Assembly: GCF_036013955.1 (NCBI RefSeq)
Contig: NZ_CP107903.1
Span: 5,828,001 to 5,892,000 of the forward strand
Source of the DNA: Streptomyces sp. NBC_00459
GTDB lineage: Bacteria; Actinomycetota; Actinomycetes; Streptomycetales; Streptomycetaceae
Reading direction: 5' to 3'
DNA length: 64,000 nt
Shown in pieces: positions 8,767 to 19,089 of this stretch. The position numbers were made by a program, and so were the translations under genes. The notes under the pieces are model-generated. The model made no database searches. It was not told where the DNA came from and was given only the letters and a program-made list of their open reading frames with translations. How positions within the stretch are numbered: position 1 is the first letter of the stretch; each line of letters opens with the position of its first letter.

Positions 8767-8992
8767 TGAGGATGTGGATCGACTCTTGGTCGATGAAGTA
8801 GAGGACCCGGTAGTCGTTGATGCGCAGGCGCCGAATGTCGCGTGACCCGTAGGGGATCGACCCCGCCGGGCGAGGATCGGTGGCCAGCTTGTCGATGGTG
8901 TCCAGGACCAGGGAGAGGCCGCTCGGATCCTCCTTGAGGAACCGAGCCGCGGCGTCGAGGGCGTGCGGCTCGAAGACGATCTCGTAAGTCAC
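8741..8992 (-). CDS. RelE/ParE-family toxin
   Basis: An 83-residue protein: YEIVFEPHALDAAARFLKED at the N terminus, then IPYGSRDIRRLRINDYRVLYFIDQESIHILITHLGRT. The R-I-x-x-Y-R-V-(L/I)-Y core is typical of RelE-type mRNA interferases that cut ribosome-bound mRNA. Its GTG start overlaps the stop of the upstream antitoxin gene by four bases, the usual antitoxin-first arrangement. The 3' end runs 26 bases into the convergent VOC gene, so the two transcripts would overlap. Confidence 0.85.
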   Translation of the reverse strand: MTYEIVFEPHALDAAARFLKEDPSGLSLVLDTIDKLATDPRPAGSIPYGSRDIRRLRINDYRVLYFIDQESIHILITHLGRTV

Positions 8993-9243
8993 CGGGTTTC
9001 GAGCCCCAGCCGCCTGCGTACCTCCGCCATGGGGATGCCGGGCTCAAGCGCTCCCTCAGCCTTGCGCCGCTGGAAGTCGGCCACCGCCAGCGCGTCCTCG
9101 AAATCCTCTATCACCTGAGGCGAGACAAGGAGCGCCGCCACGTGCCCATGGTCGGTGAGGGCGATGGTCTCGCGGCTGTGCGCCGCCCGGCGGACAAGGT
9201 CGCCGAGCTGGGAGCGGGCTGCGCTGATCGCGATCTCAGTCAT
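8989..9243 (-). CDS. Phd/YefM-family antitoxin
   Basis: An 84-residue protein starting MTEIAISAARSQLGDLVRRAAHSRETIALTDHGHVAALLVSPQVIEDFEDAL. The I-S-x-A-R-x-x-L...V...E...I-T-x-x-G-x-x-x-A-x-L pattern is the Phd/YefM DNA-binding and dimerisation module; the charged C-terminal tail (FQRRKAEGALEPGIPMAEVRRRLG) would wrap the toxin. It is the first gene of the pair, and autoregulation with the toxin is expected from the family. ATG 9243 is the natural start. I see no clear operator in the short gap before the TetR gene. Confidence 0.87.
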   Translation of the reverse strand: MTEIAISAARSQLGDLVRRAAHSRETIALTDHGHVAALLVSPQVIEDFEDALAVADFQRRKAEGALEPGIPMAEVRRRLGLETR

Positions 9244-9284
9244 AGCCGAATGATGCCACAAGGTGAATCTAGAGGAATGTTCAT

Positions 9285-9962
9285 TCAGCTTTTCCGTCGC
9301 CCTATCAACCGCGGCTTCGCCTCCAGCCCGTCCAGCCCGTGCCACGCCAGGTTCACCAGATGCGCCGCCACCTCCGCCTTCTTCGGGCGCCGCACGTCCA
9401 GCCACCACTGGCCGGTGAGCGCGACCATGCCGACCAGGGCCTGGGCGTACAGCGGGGCCAGCTTGGGGTCGAAGCCGCGGCGCTTGAACTCGCGGCCCAG
9501 GATGTCCTCCACCTGCGTGGCGATGTCCGAGATCAACGACGCGAAGGAACCCGTCGACTGGGGGATGGGGGAGTCGCGGACCAGGATGCGGAAACCGTCC
9601 GTGTACTCCTCGATGTAGTCGAGGAGCGCGAAGGCCGCCTGTTCGCACAGCTCGCGGGGATGCCCGGCCGTCAGGGAACTCGTCACCATGTCCAGCAGGC
9701 GCCGCATCTCGCGGTCCACGACCACCGCGTACAGGCCCTCCTTGCCGCCGAAGTGCTCGTACACCACCGGCTTGGAGACGCCGGCCTTGGCCGCGATCTC
9801 CTCCACCGACGTGGCCTCGAAGCCCTTCGTGGCGAACAGCGTGCGGCCGATCTCCAGCAACTGGGCCCGGCGCTCGGCACCCGTCATCCGGGTGCGGCGG
9901 GGGCGCCGCGGTTTCTCATTGCTGTCGGTGTTGCTGGAGTCGGTCACCACGCCGTCAATCAT
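9285..9962 (-). CDS. TetR-family transcriptional regulator
   Basis: A protein of 225 residues. The helix-turn-helix is RRAQLLEIGRTLFATKGFEATSVEEIAAKAGVSKPVVYEHFGGKEGLYAVVVDREM, a clear TetR_N domain after a charged leader. The C-terminal ligand domain (SFASLISDIATQVEDIL, GQWWLDVRRPKKAEVAAHLVNLAWHGL) is of the common actinobacterial type. The ATG overlaps the stop of the desaturase gene, so regulator and desaturase are co-transcribed. I infer that it controls this operon through the double palindrome at 11051-11077, probably in response to an acyl-CoA. Confidence 0.92.
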   Translation of the reverse strand: MIDGVVTDSSNTDSNEKPRRPRRTRMTGAERRAQLLEIGRTLFATKGFEATSVEEIAAKAGVSKPVVYEHFGGKEGLYAVVVDREMRRLLDMVTSSLTAGHPRELCEQAAFALLDYIEEYTDGFRILVRDSPIPQSTGSFASLISDIATQVEDILGREFKRRGFDPKLAPLYAQALVGMVALTGQWWLDVRRPKKAEVAAHLVNLAWHGLDGLEAKPRLIGRRKS

Positions 9963-10972
9963 GCCGCCTTCGCGGGCTCCTTCCTGCGCCGGGAGCCGTC
10001 CTGATCCGTGTTTCGACGGGAATCGATACGCGAGCGTGACGGCCAGCGCACGTCATAGGCCCAGCCGAGCTTCTCGAACCAGCGGATCAACCGCGCCGAG
10101 GAGTCGATCTGCCCGCGCATCACACCGTGCCGCGCCGATGTCGGGTCGGCGTGGTGCAGGTTGTGCCAGGACTCGCCGCAGGAGAGAACGGCCAGCCACC
10201 ACACGTTCCCCGAGCGGTCCCGCGACTTGAACGGGCGCTTGCCCACCGCGTGGCAGATCGAGTTGATCGACCAGGTGACGTGATGGAGGAGGCAGACGCG
10301 GACCAGGGAGCCCCAGAAGAAGCCTGTGAAGGCGCCCCACCAGGACATCGTCACCAGGCCGCCGATCAGCGCGGGGAGAGCCAGGGACAGTCCCGCCCAG
10401 AGCAGGAACTGACGCGAGATCGCCCGGATGTCCGGGTCCTTGATCAGATCGGGCGCGTACTTGTCCTGCGGGGTCTGCTCCTCGTCGAACATCCACTCGA
10501 TATGCGCCCACCACAGGCCCCGCATCAGCGCCGGGACCGTCTCCCCGAACCGCCACGGCGAGTGCGGGTCACCCTCCGCGTCCGAGAACTTGTGGTGCTT
10601 GCGATGGTCGGCCACCCAGCGCACCAGCGGACCCTCCACCGCCATCGAACCGGCGATCGCGAGCGCGATCCGCAGCGGTCGCCTGGCCTTGAAGGCCCCG
10701 TGCGTGAAGTAGCGGTGGAAGCCGATCGTGATGCCGTGACAGCCCAGGTAGTAGAAGAAGACGAGCAGGCCGAGGTCCAGCCAGCTCACCCCCCAGCCCC
10801 ACGCCAGCGGCACCGCCGCCAGCACCGCGAGGAACGGGACGGTGATGAACAGGAGAAGCGTGATCTGTTCGAGCGAACGCTTCTGTTCGCCACCCAGCGT
10901 GGCCGAGGGCACTGGGGTGTCGTCGGGCGTCTTCCCGGCGTCTTCGATCGCATCGGAAGGTGAGGTGGTCAT
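9959..10972 (-). CDS. acyl-CoA delta-9 fatty acid desaturase (stearoyl-CoA desaturase type)
   Basis: A membrane-bound di-iron desaturase of 337 residues. The three histidine boxes are all present: HRYFTH (86-91), HRKHH (123-127) and HNLHH (270-274). Hydrophobic pairs around residues 36-77 and 190-230 fit the four-helix topology. It would introduce a cis double bond into saturated acyl-CoA and so set membrane fluidity; electron donors are not encoded nearby. The stop overlaps the start of the TetR gene. The gene is divergent from ppc across a 323-base gap that holds two tandem palindromes. Confidence 0.9.
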   Translation of the reverse strand: MTTSPSDAIEDAGKTPDDTPVPSATLGGEQKRSLEQITLLLFITVPFLAVLAAVPLAWGWGVSWLDLGLLVFFYYLGCHGITIGFHRYFTHGAFKARRPLRIALAIAGSMAVEGPLVRWVADHRKHHKFSDAEGDPHSPWRFGETVPALMRGLWWAHIEWMFDEEQTPQDKYAPDLIKDPDIRAISRQFLLWAGLSLALPALIGGLVTMSWWGAFTGFFWGSLVRVCLLHHVTWSINSICHAVGKRPFKSRDRSGNVWWLAVLSCGESWHNLHHADPTSARHGVMRGQIDSSARLIRWFEKLGWAYDVRWPSRSRIDSRRNTDQDGSRRRKEPAKAA

Positions 10973-11050
10973 GCGCGTCCCCTGGGGGGTGGTGGGTCTC
11001 GGTAGATGCCGGGGTACGGAATCCGCGAACGTTCTCGGATCCGGGCTCCC

Positions 11051-11077
11051 TACGGTTGCGTAACCTACGGCGTCGTA
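11051..11077. promoter_or_regulatory. two tandem TACG-N4-CGTA palindromes, candidate TetR operator
   Basis: TACGGTTGCGTA (11051-11062) and TACGGCGTCGTA (11066-11077) are each inverted repeats TACG-N4-CGTA, with centres 15 bases apart. They form a 15-base direct repeat beginning CCTACGG and ending CGTAA. The pair lies 79-105 bases upstream of the desaturase start and about 220 bases before ppc. Placement upstream of a desaturase-TetR operon makes it the obvious binding site for that regulator; this is inferred, not shown. Confidence 0.6.
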
Positions 11078-11295
11078 AGTATGTCAGCGCGTTGCCCGGC
11101 GGCAAGAGCCCGAAATTTTGCGCGTTCCCCTCGACACCTATCCTTGAGTCGGTCGGACAGCGCGGTCCGCTCCCATTTCTTCCCGGATGCCCCGCCCCTA
11201 TGCCGCCCGGCAACCCGGTTCCGGGGCGGCCTGACCGCCCGGACACCGGCCGGGTACCCACCCGCCGAGCCTCCACACTGCAAGGAGCCGCACCT

Positions 11296-14037
<2,742 letters not shown>

Positions 14038-14053
14038 GCCGGGCGAAAACAGC

Positions 14054-14099
14054 TGAGGGTGCCCTCGTACGCACGATCACGCGTACGAGGGCACCCTCA
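14054..14099 (+). terminator. perfect 19-bp hairpin after ppc
   Basis: Bases 14054-14072 (TGAGGGTGCCCTCGTACGC) and 14081-14099 are exact reverse complements with an 8-base loop. It begins 17 bases after the ppc stop and lacks a T-tract. It probably terminates ppc and, on the other strand, the convergent membrane-protein gene. Confidence 0.8.
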
Positions 14100-14166
14100 C
14101 GTCGTCACATCGTCACATCGGTCGCCACGTCGTCACCAGGCGGGACAGAGCCAAGGGCCCCGACGT

Positions 14167-14694
14167 TCACAACGCCACCCAGGCCGCCGTCACCAGCGCC
14201 AGACCACTCCCGGCCAGCGCCCACCCGGTCCGCGTCAGCCCCAGCCCGCCCGCCACCACGACCGACGCGAGCAGCAGCGCGCCGCCCAGCGGCACCCAGG
14301 CGTACAGGAAACCGGCCGGCCCCGACCGCACCACATCACGGCTGCCGGGCTTCACGACCACGGTGTACGTCTCGCCCTCGCTGACCCCGACCGACTGGTC
14401 CAGCACAACCCGGCCTCGCGCCGTCGACCCCACCGAAACCGGCCGGTACGACCCCGTGCAGACACCGTCCTCGCACCCCGACACGGTCATCGTGCCCTGC
14501 TCGCGCCCCTTGCTGAGCATCACGTGCTGGGCCGACCCCCAGGAGGCCCACACACCCGCGATCAGGATCAGCGCGGCGACCGTACCCATCACCGCGAACC
14601 GCCCGAGACGCCCGAGACGCCCGAGGCGCCCGAACCGCAGCGTGGCGGGGGCGGACTTGCGCCGGTGGGCGGTGGCTGGCATGGCCGGGATCAT
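14167..14694 (-). CDS. uncharacterised membrane protein with two transmembrane segments
   Basis: A protein of about 175 residues that I do not recognise. After a basic leader with a short tandem repeat (FGRLGRLGRLGRF) comes a transmembrane helix (MGTVAALILIAGVWASWGSA). A soluble region of about 70 residues follows with two cysteines in SGCEDGVCTG, then a second hydrophobic region (LYAWVPLGGALLLASVVVAGGLGL and beyond). The extracytoplasmic domain reads like a small beta domain (RGRVVLDQSVGVSEGETYTVVVKPG). ATG 14694 is used; 14682 is an alternative. It is convergent with ppc. Confidence 0.6.
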   Translation of the reverse strand: MIPAMPATAHRRKSAPATLRFGRLGRLGRLGRFAVMGTVAALILIAGVWASWGSAQHVMLSKGREQGTMTVSGCEDGVCTGSYRPVSVGSTARGRVVLDQSVGVSEGETYTVVVKPGSRDVVRSGPAGFLYAWVPLGGALLLASVVVAGGLGLTRTGWALAGSGLALVTAAWVAL

Positions 14695-14716
14695 TGGCCA
14701 TGGTCGGGCGATCGGT

Positions 14717-14825
14717 CAACTCCTGCCCGACAAAGTCAGGAGTTGTACGTACGAATCCCCGGCCGCCCTCCCACCTCGGGAGTTCACAGCAAATCCTCAG
14801 GAGTTCCCGTAGGACCTCAGGAGTT
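14717..14825. repeat. cluster of CAGGAGTT-type repeats downstream of pth
   Basis: Four direct copies of CAGGAGTT or CGGGAGTT start at 14737, 14777, 14798 and 14818; the last falls in the pth stop region. An inverted copy (CAACTCCTG, 14717-14725) pairs with the first (CAGGAGTTG, 14737-14745). The 9-bp inverted pair could act as a terminator for pth. The extra direct copies are unexplained. Confidence 0.45.
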
Positions 14826-15419
14826 GTACGCGCTCTGCGCCCGCTCCAGGCCCTCGGTCAGCAAGGACTCCACCGCGTCCGTCGCCCGGTCCACGAAGTA
14901 GGCCAGCTCCTTGCGCTCCGCCGACGAGAAGTCCTTCAGCACGAAATCGGCCACCTGCATACGGCCCGGCGGACGCCCGATCCCGAACCGCACCCGGTGG
15001 TAGTCCGGGCCCATCGCCTTCGTCATCGACTTCAGACCGTTGTGGCCGTTGTCCCCGCCGCCCAGCTTCAGCCGCAGCACCCCGTAGTCGATGTCCAGCT
15101 CGTCGTGGACCGCCACGACACGGTCGAGCGGCACCTTGTAGAACTCGCGCAGCGCGTTCACCGGCCCGCCCGACAGGTTCATGTACGACGTCGGCTTCAC
15201 CAGGACCACCCGACGGCTCGCCGGTCCGGGCGGCCCGACACGCCCCTCGACGACCTGCGCCTGCGCCTTCCCGGCCCGCTTGAACTTCCCGCCGATCCGC
15301 TCCGCCAGCAGGTCGGCCACCATGAACCCCACGTTGTGCCGGTTCATCGCGTACTCCGGCCCGGGATTGCCGAGCCCCACGATCAGCCAGGGGCCGCCCG
15401 CGTCGGTCGTCACGTCCAT
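14817..15419 (-). CDS. pth: peptidyl-tRNA hydrolase
   Basis: A protein of 200 residues that releases peptides from prematurely dissociated peptidyl-tRNA in the cytosol. The family signatures are complete: LIVGLGNPGPEYAMNRHNVGFMV (catalytic His in NRHN), LVKPTSYMNLSG (Asn binding), VHDELDIDYG (catalytic Asp), LKLGGGDNGHNGLKSM and RVRFGIGRPP. It is the last gene of the minus-strand glmU-prs-rplY-pth run, 81 bases after rplY, with a hairpin in the gap. Confidence 0.97.
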   Translation of the reverse strand: MDVTTDAGGPWLIVGLGNPGPEYAMNRHNVGFMVADLLAERIGGKFKRAGKAQAQVVEGRVGPPGPASRRVVLVKPTSYMNLSGGPVNALREFYKVPLDRVVAVHDELDIDYGVLRLKLGGGDNGHNGLKSMTKAMGPDYHRVRFGIGRPPGRMQVADFVLKDFSSAERKELAYFVDRATDAVESLLTEGLERAQSAYNS

Positions 15420-15443
15420 CTCTCCTTGATGCGTCTCGATACG

Positions 15444-15480
15444 CGTCGGCCGCCGCCCCTGGTGGGAACGGCGGCCGACG
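15444..15480 (-). terminator. 12-bp hairpin between rplY and pth
   Basis: CGTCGGCCGCCG (15444-15455) pairs exactly with 15469-15480 around a 13-base loop. It lies in the rplY-pth gap, so it may attenuate rather than fully stop transcription into pth. Confidence 0.6.
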
Positions 15481-15500
15481 GACTGGCACTCCGGGGAAAA

Positions 15501-16085
15501 TCAGGCCTCGGTGGTCGCCGCTTCGTCGTCCGCGGCGGCTTCCTCCGCCTGGGCGGCCAGGACCTGGAGGACGACCGCGTCCTCGTCGATCGCCAGCGTG
15601 GTGCCCTTGGGCAGCGGGATGTCCTTGGCCAGGATGGAGGCACCGGCCTCCAGGCCCGCGATGGACACGGTGACGGACTCGGGGATGTGCGTGGCCTCGG
15701 CCTCGACGGTCAGCGTGCTCAGCACGTGCTCGAGCAGGTAGGCGCCGGGGGCCAGGTCGCCCTCGGTGTGGACGTAGACCTCGACGGTGACCTTCTCGCC
15801 GCTCTTCACGGTGAGCAGGTCGACGTGCTCCAGGTAGCCCTTCAGCGGGTCGCGCTGCACGGCCTTCGGGATCGCCAGCGCGGTGCGGCCCTCGATGTCC
15901 AGGGTGAGCAGGACGTTCGGCGTACGCAGGGCGAGCTGGAGCTCGTGGCCTGGCAGCGTGATGTGGACGGGCTCGGCACCGTGGCCGTAGACGACCGCGG
16001 GAACCTTGGCCTCGCGGCGGATCCGGCGGGCGGCGCCCTTGCCGAACTCGGTGCGGGTCTCGGCGGTGAGCTTGACGTCGGACAT
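15501..16085 (-). CDS. rplY: 50S ribosomal protein L25 (general stress protein CTC type)
   Basis: A protein of 194 residues beginning SDVKLTAETRTEFGKGAARRIRREAKVPAVVYGHGAEPVHITLPGHEL, the 5S-rRNA-binding L25 domain. The second beta-rich TL5/CTC domain (TVEVYVHTEGDLAPGAYLLEHVLSTLTVEAEATHIPESVTV) follows, then an acidic Ala/Glu tail. It therefore belongs to the long two-domain form. ATG 16085 follows GAGGAGTG; three further in-frame codons upstream (MKS) are unlikely to be translated. Its place between prs and pth is the standard actinobacterial order. Confidence 0.95.
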   Translation of the reverse strand: MSDVKLTAETRTEFGKGAARRIRREAKVPAVVYGHGAEPVHITLPGHELQLALRTPNVLLTLDIEGRTALAIPKAVQRDPLKGYLEHVDLLTVKSGEKVTVEVYVHTEGDLAPGAYLLEHVLSTLTVEAEATHIPESVTVSIAGLEAGASILAKDIPLPKGTTLAIDEDAVVLQVLAAQAEEAAADDEAATTEA

Positions 16086-16195
16086 GCTTTTCACTCCTCG
16101 TACGGGTGAGAGACGGACAGGTCACCCGGCCACGAACGGCCTGCTACGAAGAGCGCGTCGATAACGGATCACCGGCCCGTGAACGAACACGGGTA

Positions 16196-16245
16196 CGGCC
16201 TCCCTCGCCGAGCAACTCCAACAGAGTACTCGGCAGGGGAGGCCG
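16196..16245 (-). terminator. long imperfect hairpin between prs and rplY
   Basis: Bases 16196-16212 and 16229-16245 form a 17-base inverted repeat with two adjacent mismatches (arms begin CGGCCTCCC and end GGGAGGCCG). It follows the prs stop by about 77 bases on the minus strand and probably separates prs from rplY. The rest of the 237-base gap shows nothing I can name beyond the rplY ribosome binding site. Confidence 0.6.
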
Positions 16246-16322
16246 CAGAAAAGTTGATCTTGCAGAAGCGATTCGGCAGATCTGACGGGTAAGAAACCCG
16301 CAGGTGAAAGACCTGACCCGAC

Positions 16323-17306
16323 CTACTGCTCGTCGAACAGACTCGTCACCGAACCGTCCTCGAACACCTCACGCACCGCACTCGCGATGGTCGGCGCGAT
16401 CGACAGCACCTTGATCTTGTCCAGGTCGGCACTCAGCTCACCCGGCGTCGGCAGCGTGTTCGTGAAGATGAACTCACTCACCCGCGAGTTCTTCAGCCGG
16501 TCCGCCGCCGGACCCGACAGCACACCGTGCGTCGCCGTCACGATGACATCCTCCGCACCGTGCGCGAACAACGCGTCCGCCGCGGCACAGATCGTCCCAC
16601 CGGTGTCGATCATGTCGTCGACGAGAACACACACACGACCCTTGACCTCACCCACGACCTCGTGGACGGTCACCTGGTTCGCCACGTCCTTGTCACGCCG
16701 CTTGTGCACGATCGCCAGCGGCGCACCGAGACGGTCGCACCAGCGGTCGGCCACCCGCACCCGGCCCGCGTCCGGCGAGACGACGGTCAGCTTGCCCTTG
16801 TCCACCTTGTCGCCCACGTAGTCCGCGAGCAACGGAAGCGCGAACAGATGATCCACCGGGCCGTCGAAGAAGCCCTGGATCTGGTCCGTGTGCAGATCCA
16901 CGGTCAGAATGCGGTCCGCACCCGCCGTCGCCATCAGGTCCGCGACCAGACGCGCCGAGATCGGTTCACGCCCACGGTGCTTCTTGTCCTGCCGCGCGTA
17001 ACCGTAGAACGGCACGATCACGGTGATGGAACGAGCCGACGCACGCTTCAACGCGTCGATCATGATCAACTGCTCCATGATCCACTGGTTGATCGGAGCC
17101 GTGTGGCTCTGGATCACAAAGCAGTCCGCGCCACGCGCCGACTCCTCGTAACGGACGTAGATCTCACCGTTCGCGAAGTCGAAGGCCTTCGTCGGGACAA
17201 CCCCGACCCCCAACTGCTGGGCGACCTCCTCGGCAAGCTCGGGGTGGGCGCGGCCGGAGAAGAACATCATCTTCTTCTTCTCGCCGGTCGTCTTGGTCCC
17301 GGTCAC
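16323..17306 (-). CDS. prs: ribose-phosphate pyrophosphokinase (PRPP synthetase)
   Basis: A protein of 327 residues making PRPP from ribose 5-phosphate and ATP for nucleotide, histidine and tryptophan synthesis. The sequence shows KMMFFSGRAHPELAEEVA, the FANGEIYVRYEES region, the ATP flexible-loop segment VPFYGYARQDKKHRGREPISARLVADL, DLHTDQIQGFF, VSPDAGRVRVADRW and the PRPP loop VLVDDMIDTGGT. GTG 17306 follows GAGGAGACA. It lies 116 bases after glmU, and the two probably share a transcript. Confidence 0.97.
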   Translation of the reverse strand: MTGTKTTGEKKKMMFFSGRAHPELAEEVAQQLGVGVVPTKAFDFANGEIYVRYEESARGADCFVIQSHTAPINQWIMEQLIMIDALKRASARSITVIVPFYGYARQDKKHRGREPISARLVADLMATAGADRILTVDLHTDQIQGFFDGPVDHLFALPLLADYVGDKVDKGKLTVVSPDAGRVRVADRWCDRLGAPLAIVHKRRDKDVANQVTVHEVVGEVKGRVCVLVDDMIDTGGTICAAADALFAHGAEDVIVTATHGVLSGPAADRLKNSRVSEFIFTNTLPTPGELSADLDKIKVLSIAPTIASAVREVFEDGSVTSLFDEQ

Positions 17307-17422
17307 AGCACTGTCTCCTCGGAGGTGTCTCAGCCGTGATCAGCCCTGGCAGGCCTGCTCAGCTGGGGGTGTGCGGGTGTGCATCTATCACGGTAGCCCG
17401 AGTCGGACCGGACCGTTTCCGG

Positions 17423-18871
17423 TCAGCTTTCGCCGCCCGGCTCCCGGGAAGCCGCCTCGGCCGCCCTCGCCGCCGCACTTCCCGGACGCTTACGAGCCAC
17501 CCAACCCTCGATATTCCGCTGCTGGCCCCGGGCCACGGCCAACGAACCGGGCGGTACATCCTTCGTGATCACCGAGCCGGCCGCGGTGTAAGCACCGTCC
17601 CCGACCGTGACAGGCGCCACAAACATGTTGTCCGAACCCGTCTTGCAGTGCGACCCGACAACGGTGTGATGCTTGTCCTGCCCGTCGTAGTTCACGAACA
17701 CACTCGCGGCACCGATGTTCGTGTACTCACCGATCGTCGCGTCCCCGACATACGACAGATGCGGCACCTTCGTCCCGTCACCGATCGACGTGTTCTTCGT
17801 CTCCACGTACGTACCGATCTTGGACTTCACTCCGAGGCGGGTCCCGGGACGCAGATACGCGTACGGCCCCACAATCGCCCCCGCCCCCACCACGGCACCA
17901 TCGGCCACGGTGTTGTCCAACCGCGCGCCCGCCCCCACCCGGGTGTCCTTGAGCCGCGAGTTCGGCCCGACCTCGGCACCCTCGGCGAGGTGGGTCGCGC
18001 CCTGGAGCAGGGTGTTCGGATGGACGACGGAATCCTGCTCGAACGTGACCGTCACATCGACCCACGTACTGGCCGGATCGATCACGCTCACACCCGCGAG
18101 CATGGCCTCGGTCAGCAACCGCTCGTTCAGGATCCGACGCGCCTCGGCCAGCTGCACACGGTTGTTGATCCCGGCGATCTCACGATGATCGGCGGCCACG
18201 GACGCCCCCACCCGATGCCCGGCCTCACGCAGGATCCCGAGCACGTCGGTGAGGTACTCCTCGCCCTGACTGTTGTCCGTCCGCACCTTCCCCAGCGCGT
18301 CCGCGAGCAACTGCCCGTCGAAGGCGAACACACCGGAGTTGATCTCACGGATCGCCCGCTGCGAGTCACTCGCGTCCTTGTGCTCGACGATGGCGGTGAC
18401 CGCCCCGGAGGCACCGTCCCGCACGATCCGCCCGTACCCCGTCGCGTCCGGCACCTCGGCGGTCAGCACGGTCACGGCATTGCCGTCGGCGGCATGCGTG
18501 GCGGCGAGCGCGCGCAGGGTCGCCCCGGTGAGCAGCGGGGTGTCGCCACAGACGACCACCACGGTCCCGTCGACGGTCCCACCCAGCTCTTCGAGCCCCA
18601 TGCGTACGGCGTGACCGGTGCCGTTCTGCTGCGCCTGGAAGGCGGTACGGACAGCGGCGTCGGCCTCCGTCAGATGGGCGGTGACCTTCTCACGGGCGTG
18701 CCCCACGACGACGACCAGGTTCTCGGGGTCCAACTCGCCTGCGGCGGCGAGCACATGCCCCACGAGGGAACGGCCGCAGAGCTCGTGCAGGACCTTGGGT
18801 GTGGCCGACTTCATACGGGTGCCCTCACCCGCTGCGAGTACGACTACGGCGGCGGGGCGATTGGCGCTCAC
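17423..18871 (-). CDS. glmU: bifunctional UDP-GlcNAc pyrophosphorylase / glucosamine-1-phosphate acetyltransferase
   Basis: A protein of 482 residues. The N-terminal uridyltransferase has VVLAAGEGTRMKSATPKVLHELCGRSLVGHV (nucleotide loop) and VVCGDTPLLTGATL. The C-terminal acetyltransferase is a left-handed beta helix of hexapeptide repeats (VGAGAIVGPYAYLRPGTRLG, KIGTYVETKNTSIGDGTKVPHLSYVGDATIGEYTNIGA, TVGDGAYTAAGSVITKDVPPGSLAV). It supplies UDP-GlcNAc for peptidoglycan. GTG 18871 follows GAAGGG; the open frame upstream runs back through the tRNA-Gln gene and is not coding. Confidence 0.96.
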   Translation of the reverse strand: MSANRPAAVVVLAAGEGTRMKSATPKVLHELCGRSLVGHVLAAAGELDPENLVVVVGHAREKVTAHLTEADAAVRTAFQAQQNGTGHAVRMGLEELGGTVDGTVVVVCGDTPLLTGATLRALAATHAADGNAVTVLTAEVPDATGYGRIVRDGASGAVTAIVEHKDASDSQRAIREINSGVFAFDGQLLADALGKVRTDNSQGEEYLTDVLGILREAGHRVGASVAADHREIAGINNRVQLAEARRILNERLLTEAMLAGVSVIDPASTWVDVTVTFEQDSVVHPNTLLQGATHLAEGAEVGPNSRLKDTRVGAGARLDNTVADGAVVGAGAIVGPYAYLRPGTRLGVKSKIGTYVETKNTSIGDGTKVPHLSYVGDATIGEYTNIGAASVFVNYDGQDKHHTVVGSHCKTGSDNMFVAPVTVGDGAYTAAGSVITKDVPPGSLAVARGQQRNIEGWVARKRPGSAAARAAEAASREPGGES

Positions 18872-18987
18872 GGGTTGTGCCCTTCGGCTGCGGAGGGGGG
18901 CGGGGGTGACATCCGCAGGATACCGGGGCGTTTCGTGGGGGACATGAGTAAGGGTCCTGACTGGACTGTCAGGACCCGAACCGAGTA

Positions 18988-19062
18988 TGGCTCCCCTGCC
19001 AGGACTTGAACCCGGACATATGGCACCAAAAGCCACAGTGCTGCCAATTACACCACAGGGGA
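18988..19062 (-). tRNA. tRNA-Gln (anticodon UUG), CCA encoded
   Basis: Read on the minus strand from 19062, the acceptor arm TCCCCTG pairs with CAGGGGA. The D loop holds TAATTGGCA, the anticodon loop is CTTTTGGT with anticodon TTG, and the T arm reads CCGGGTTCAAGTCCTGG. The discriminator is G and the 3' CCA is encoded (18988-18990). It lies 117 bases upstream of glmU on the same strand. Confidence 0.97.
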
Positions 19063-19089
19063 ATAAATTCGACTAAACCGGACATTTGG

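Noticed and set aside
18988..19062. Integration site of a mobile element at tRNA-Gln
   Set aside because: No integrase, excisionase or duplicated tRNA 3' end is seen on either side within the window.
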